A stretch of DNA of 64,000 bases, taken from assembly GCF_032813545.1 (NCBI RefSeq), contig NZ_CP136520.1, positions 428,001 to 492,000 of the forward strand. Direction: 5' to 3'. The position numbers were made by a program, and so were the translations under genes. Shown piece by piece: positions 60,829 to 64,000 of this stretch. The notes beneath the pieces were generated by a model. It saw only the letters and a program-made list of their open reading frames with translations, was not told where the DNA came from and did not search any database. The DNA is from Nodosilinea sp. E11. Lineage in GTDB: Bacteria > Cyanobacteriota > Cyanobacteriia > Phormidesmidales > Phormidesmidaceae. Positions within the stretch are counted from its first letter, which is position 1. Each line of letters starts with the position of its first letter.

Positions 60829-61323
60829 ATGGCCCATCCCCAGCCTTTATCGCGACCGGTGGGTTGTGCGGTCGTCACAGTGAGCGACACCCGTACAGTC
60901 GAGAGCGATCGCAGCGGGCAGATCTTGCAAACCCTGCTCACCACGGCGGGGCATTTGGTCCACGACTACCGCATCGTGCCCGACGAGCCCGATCGCATTG
61001 CTGCACTCTGCCAAACCCTGGCCCAGCGGGCCGACATAGACTGCATCTTGCTCACAGGCGGTACCGGCATTGCCTCCCGCGACACCACCTACGATGCCGT
61101 CGCGGCCCTGCTAGAAAAAACCCTGCCGGGGTTTGGCGAACTGTTTCGTCAGCTCAGCTTTGCCGAAATTGGTTCTCGCGCCATGGCCTCCCGCGCGGTG
61201 GCGGGGGTTTATCAGGCCAAACTGCTGTTTTCTTTGCCTGGTTCTAGCAAAGCCGTCACCCTGGCCATGGAGGCGCTGATTTTGCCAGAGCTTCCCCATC
61301 TGGTGAGTGTGCTGCAAACCTAA
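60829..61323 (+). CDS. moaB: Molybdenum cofactor biosynthesis protein MoaB
   Basis: A 164-residue member of the MogA/MoaB family that adenylates molybdopterin. Visible are AVVTVSDTRTVESDRSG, LTGGTGIASRDTTYDAV (the GGTG motif with catalytic Asp/Thr) and LPGSSKAVTLAME near the end. Eleven bases after psb28 suggest co-transcription. Its other Mo-cofactor partners are not in the window. Confidence 0.93.
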   Translation: MAHPQPLSRPVGCAVVTVSDTRTVESDRSGQILQTLLTTAGHLVHDYRIVPDEPDRIAALCQTLAQRADIDCILLTGGTGIASRDTTYDAVAALLEKTLPGFGELFRQLSFAEIGSRAMASRAVAGVYQAKLLFSLPGSSKAVTLAMEALILPELPHLVSVLQT

Positions 61324-61411
61324 GGGGGCGGTCAATCCAAAGAGCAAGATTTTGGTGTAGAGGGTCAGACTCCGAGCCTTTACACCCCCTGTCCCTTTTT
61401 TACCCAACGCT

Positions 61412-62254
61412 ATGACCTCTGCCTCGGCTCCCTCATCCCAGTGGGCGCGCCTGCTCAAAAATCAGGGTACCTGGGTGGGGTCGTTTACCCAGCTTTCTCC
61501 CACTGGCGAGGTGCAGCAAGATATCCCGTCGGAGGTGGCTCTGCTGCCCCTCAACGGAGGCAACACCCTGCGCCAAACTATTCGCAAATATCCCCCCGAC
61601 CAGCCCCTAAGCGAAACCGTCCTGGAGTATAGCTCCCTGGGGCGAGGGGTCTTGTTTTGTGAAACCGGGGCCTTTTCCCAGGGCTCGATTCAGCGCAGCC
61701 CGGTGAGCGAGTTTGGAGCCGAGCTGGGCCTCATCCACGGAACCGAGCGGCTGCGGCTAGCTCAGATTTTTCCTAAACAGCCTACCCTGGGCAGCCTGAC
61801 GCTAATTCGTGAACAGTGTCAGGGCAGCGCCCCGACTATGCGCCCCGATCTATCGGTAAATCAGCTGTTGGGGACTTGGGTGGGCCAGGCAGAAACCGTG
61901 TTTCCCGACTGGCAACCTCCGCAGACCATGGCGACTCGCCTAGAGATTCAGCCAGCCGGGGGCAATGGCATCATCCAACAGCTCACTTTTGGTGACAGCC
62001 CACCGCTGCAAACCCAGGGGCAGGCGGTGGGGGCTACCCTGCGCTTTGACCAGGGCCGCCAGCCTGTCACGGTGCTGCTATTGCCGGGCGGGGCCTCAGC
62101 CACCTTTCCCTCCTCTCTTCAGTCGGGTCAGCCGTTTTTTCTAGAAGTGGGCTGGCTGATTAGTTCCACCCTGCGGCAGCGACTAATCCGCACCTACAAT
62201 GCCCAAGGTACCTGGGAAAGCCTCACCCTAGTCATTGAGCAGAAACTCCCGTAA
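61412..62254 (+). CDS. DUF3598 family protein
   Basis: A 280-residue protein with two similar lipocalin-like halves: first LLKNQGTWVGSFTQLSPTGE, second LLGTWVGQAETVFPDWQPP. DUF3598 proteins have beta-barrel halves; relation to CpcS-type chromophore lyases is by fold, not by shown function. It is widespread in cyanobacteria and algae. It is the third gene on the plus strand after psb28 and moaB, with an 88-bp gap. Confidence 0.85.
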   Translation: MTSASAPSSQWARLLKNQGTWVGSFTQLSPTGEVQQDIPSEVALLPLNGGNTLRQTIRKYPPDQPLSETVLEYSSLGRGVLFCETGAFSQGSIQRSPVSEFGAELGLIHGTERLRLAQIFPKQPTLGSLTLIREQCQGSAPTMRPDLSVNQLLGTWVGQAETVFPDWQPPQTMATRLEIQPAGGNGIIQQLTFGDSPPLQTQGQAVGATLRFDQGRQPVTVLLLPGGASATFPSSLQSGQPFFLEVGWLISSTLRQRLIRTYNAQGTWESLTLVIEQKLP

Positions 62255-62271
62255 TCTGAAGTCCGATTACT

Positions 62272-62375
62272 TATAGCTGTGGCCAGCCTGGTTAAGACAT
62301 CTCCCTTAAGAACGTTTGAACGTTCAAACGTTTTTTGGGCTTCTGGATGTCCTAACCCAGGTGATCATGGCTATA
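62272..62375. repeat. Family A hairpin element, copy 6
   Basis: 104 bp from TATAGCTGTGGCC to ATGGCTATA; core AACGTTTGAACGTTCAAACG. It follows directly after the DUF3598 stop. Confidence 0.86.
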
Positions 62376-62398
62376 ACTTACAGAAAACGGCCTGCCTG

Positions 62399-62471
62399 TC
62401 GTTCCCGCAGAGACGAAAATCCATCCTGGAGTCACGTATCCACCATGGATGCCCACTTCCGTGGGAATGAT
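62399..62471. repeat. Family D repeat, copy 2
   Basis: GTCGTTCCCGCAGAGACG ... CTTCCGTGGGAATGATAG, a shorter relative of the element at 39217-39297, lying just after the family A copy. Confidence 0.6.
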
Positions 62472-62508
62472 AGCTTGCTGTGACATCCTGATCCTGACAC
62501 CGGCCCCG

Positions 62509-63183
62509 CTAAACCTCCGCCCACTGCCGCAGCAAATTAGCCCGAGTCTTTGCCAGCAGGTCAAACTCGCGGGTTTTACCACAGCGCTCAAACAGCGTTT
62601 GGCAGACGGTATCTAGATCAAACAAGATTTCCCGCTCGGCGGGGTCGCGCACTAGACTCTGCACCCAGCTCACGGCGGCTAGGCGCACGCCTCTGGTCAC
62701 GGTCTCGACCCGGTGCAGGGTGGAGGACGGATACACCACCATAGCTCCAGCATCGAGCTTAAACGCCTGCTCCCCCTGGGGGCTATCGATCACCAGTTCG
62801 CCACCGTCGTAGGTGGCTGGGTCACTGAGAAAGAGGGTCAACGATACGTCCGATCGCATCGGTTGGCCCTGAGCAACCATCAGAGCATTGTCGGTATGGG
62901 TTCCATAGGCCATCCCCGGGTCGTAGCGGCTGATCAACATTGGGTGAATGAGCCGGGGCCGCACGGCAATTTGAAATAGGGGATGGCGTTGGAGGGCAGC
63001 CAAAATCAGCGCTCGAATCGGCTCTAGTTCTGGGGCCTCTCTGGGCAGTTGGCGGTTGTGCTTGACCGCTTGGGCATGCCAGCCTGCGGTGGTTTTACCG
63101 TCTACGAAGGCCGCCTTGGCTAGGCTAGCGGCGATAGTTTGCAGATCATCAGCAGAGAGAACGTCGCCAATGCAGAGAATCAT
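62509..63183 (-). CDS. Fe(II)/2OG dioxygenase, PiuC/YbiX (PKHD-type hydroxylase)
   Basis: A 224-residue member of the PKHD hydroxylase family that bacteria often encode beside iron-siderophore uptake genes. The HxD is in YGTHTDNAL, the distal His in STLHRVETVTRG, with Arg in GVRLAAVSW. MLISRYDPGMAYG and FLSDPATYDGGELVI are further family motifs. It begins at ATG 63183, divergent from the FecCD gene 468 bp away, supporting an iron link. Confidence 0.9.
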   Translation of the reverse strand: MILCIGDVLSADDLQTIAASLAKAAFVDGKTTAGWHAQAVKHNRQLPREAPELEPIRALILAALQRHPLFQIAVRPRLIHPMLISRYDPGMAYGTHTDNALMVAQGQPMRSDVSLTLFLSDPATYDGGELVIDSPQGEQAFKLDAGAMVVYPSSTLHRVETVTRGVRLAAVSWVQSLVRDPAEREILFDLDTVCQTLFERCGKTREFDLLAKTRANLLRQWAEV

Positions 63184-63651
63184 AGGGGGTTAACAAACAA
63201 GCGTGGGGGAAGGGGACTGGGTTTTGGGGACTGGGTTTCAGAAACCAGTGGGTTAGGGCGTGCCCACAGGGCTATAGATATCAGGAATGATTAGCATAAG
63301 CCATACCAGACGGCACTGACCAGCGGTGAGTCAACCCTCACCAAACCAGGCTTTGTATAATTTGCTCCCGCTTAAGCTTGACAATGGATCGCAAATACGA
63401 GTGAATGCTTCTTGATAGTGTTTTGCAATAAAGACCTATGGGTACTCGATTAAAACAACCCACCGGCACCGCTTGTGTGACTGGCAATAACAGCGCCTCA
63501 CCCTGGGACGCAAGGGGTTAGCGATGGGCGATCGCCGGTTGGGCCTGGTGGAACAGGCAAACCTTTACCTGAAAAACTATGCTCACGCCACCATTGGCCA
63601 GGCGGCGTTGCATACCTTGAAAATCGAGCCAATGCTGCGGGACTTGAGCGA
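63184..63651. promoter_or_regulatory. Divergent region between piuC-like gene and FecCD permease
   Basis: A 468-bp region with no long gene. A TATAAT hexamer at 63356-63361 and a TTGACA at 63378-63383 are candidate promoter parts. A direct repeat of GGGGACTGGGTTT occurs at about 63210-63240. Two short overlapping ORFs (63438-63521 and 63524-63658) lie before the permease start. No Fur box is certain. Confidence 0.35.
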
Positions 63652-63658
63652 ATGGTGA
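63524..63658 (+). CDS. Short upstream ORF coupled to the FecCD gene
   Basis: A 44-codon ORF ([18 protein letters not shown] ... MLRDLSEW) ends TGGTGA, overlapping the ATGGTGA start of the permease, as in translational coupling. The frame is open back to 63491. It does not match a known protein and could be a coupling leader or a remnant of a larger gene. A shorter, out-of-frame ORF precedes it at 63438-63521. Confidence 0.3.
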   Translation: MGDRRLGLVEQANLYLKNYAHATIGQAALHTLKIEPMLRDLSEW

Positions 63659-64000
63659 CGCTGGAAAAACCTTCCAAACCTTCTATACAGACTGTTCGAG
63701 CGGCGCAGGGGCCATACCGGCTAACTCTGGCCCTGGGGCTGCTGCTGCTGGGGTTGGCCCTGGTGGTAGGGCTGTCCCTGACTCAGGGTTCGGTGGCCAT
63801 GACGGGGCCAGAGCTGTGGGCGGCACTGCTGCGCCAGGGCAATGCTACTCACCAAGTGATTTTGTGGGATCTGCGGCTGCCTCGGCTAGTGGCGGCACTG
63901 CTGGTGGGGGCGGCCCTGGGCGTTTCGGGGGCATTGCTTCAGGGCATGCTGCGCAATGGGTTGGCCAGTCCGTTTTTGCTGGGGATATCGTCGGGGGCGG
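63652..64000 (+). CDS. FecCD-type iron/siderophore ABC permease (5' part)
   Basis: The first ~116 codons are in the window; the gene runs off its end. It has a short basic N-terminus, a first membrane helix ([21 protein letters not shown]) and the typical [43 protein letters not shown] region of FecCD/BtuC transporters. Partner genes would lie outside the window. The divergent PiuC-like gene points to iron. Confidence 0.93.
   Translation, partial: MVTLEKPSKPSIQTVRAAQGPYRLTLALGLLLLGLALVVGLSLTQGSVAMTGPELWAALLRQGNATHQVILWDLRLPRLVAALLVGAALGVSGALLQGMLRNGLASPFLLGISSGA

Noticed and set aside
63438-63651. Cobalamin riboswitch upstream of the FecCD permease
   Set aside because: No B12 box (GCCACTG) and no matching core elements were seen.
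1-64000. CRISPR array, prophage or transposase genes
   Set aside because: No regular short repeats with spacers and no integrase, transposase or structural phage gene was recognised. Repeats present are single palindromic elements.

Overview
The window is chromosomal DNA from a cyanobacterium, probably a filamentous Leptolyngbya/Nodosilinea-type organism. The evidence is ntcA, psb28, DUF3155, DUF3084, DUF3598 and complex-C cofactor-assembly genes, together with the very frequent cyanobacterial HIP1 octamer GCGATCGC. Genes are mostly monocistronic, on both strands, and separated by intergenic regions rich in short palindromic repeats. I saw no transposase, phage gene or CRISPR array.

Layout. 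0.6-7.3 kb: host-attachment-like protein, cNMP-binding/EAL phosphodiesterase, malate dehydrogenase, cytosine-deaminase-like amidohydrolase, DnaJ-type co-chaperone, DUF4149-like membrane protein. 7.9-10.3 kb: nickel superoxide dismutase (sodN) with its maturation protease (sodX), then a lipoprotein nuclease. 10.9-15.7 kb: NYN/LabA protein, tRNA-Thr(CGU), an MFS carrier, three small DUF202 membrane proteins on alternating strands, and an orphan PII-like protein. 16.2-25.3 kb: a signalling block with a CheB-CheR-PAS fusion, a PAS protein translationally coupled to a PAS-GGDEF cyclase, a REC-histidine kinase and a GAF-kinase-REC hybrid. 25.7-34.7 kb: zinc-ribbon protein, glyQ, aminotransferase, GAF kinase, DUF3155, CCB-type assembly protein, PadR regulator, DUF3084 and ntcA. 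35-42.6 kb: thrC with a MoaD/ThiS-like protein, ACR3 arsenite exporter, secreted protein, ArnT/PMT-like glycosyltransferase, methyltransferase, lipoprotein. 43-53.8 kb: 1332-residue hybrid kinase, CPA1 antiporter, FAD protein, 2OG-Fe(II) oxygenase, DUF411 protein, cytoplasmic-looking S10 peptidase. 54-64 kb: TerB-like protein, ddl, plsY, fasciclin lipoprotein, GPH carrier, psb28, moaB, DUF3598, PiuC-type dioxygenase, and the start of a FecCD iron-uptake permease cut by the window edge.

Functional links. sodN and sodX form an enzyme/maturase pair. Second-messenger and two-component signalling is heavily represented: one GGDEF, one EAL, four histidine kinases and one CheB/CheR. ntcA and thrC diverge from a 361-bp region that carries a perfect NtcA-type site (GTA-N8-TAC) and a separate perfect 10-bp inverted repeat. 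piuC and the FecCD permease diverge and point to iron uptake.

The least explained content is non-coding. A ~104-bp imperfect hairpin element with a GTTCGAAC-like core occurs six times. A second repeat family (8 copies) and three smaller ones share the intergenic space. An 18-bp perfect stem lies between sodN and sodX, a 53-bp palindrome lies between glyQ and an aminotransferase gene, and two minus-strand terminator-like hairpins have no obvious gene upstream (possible small RNA or attenuator).
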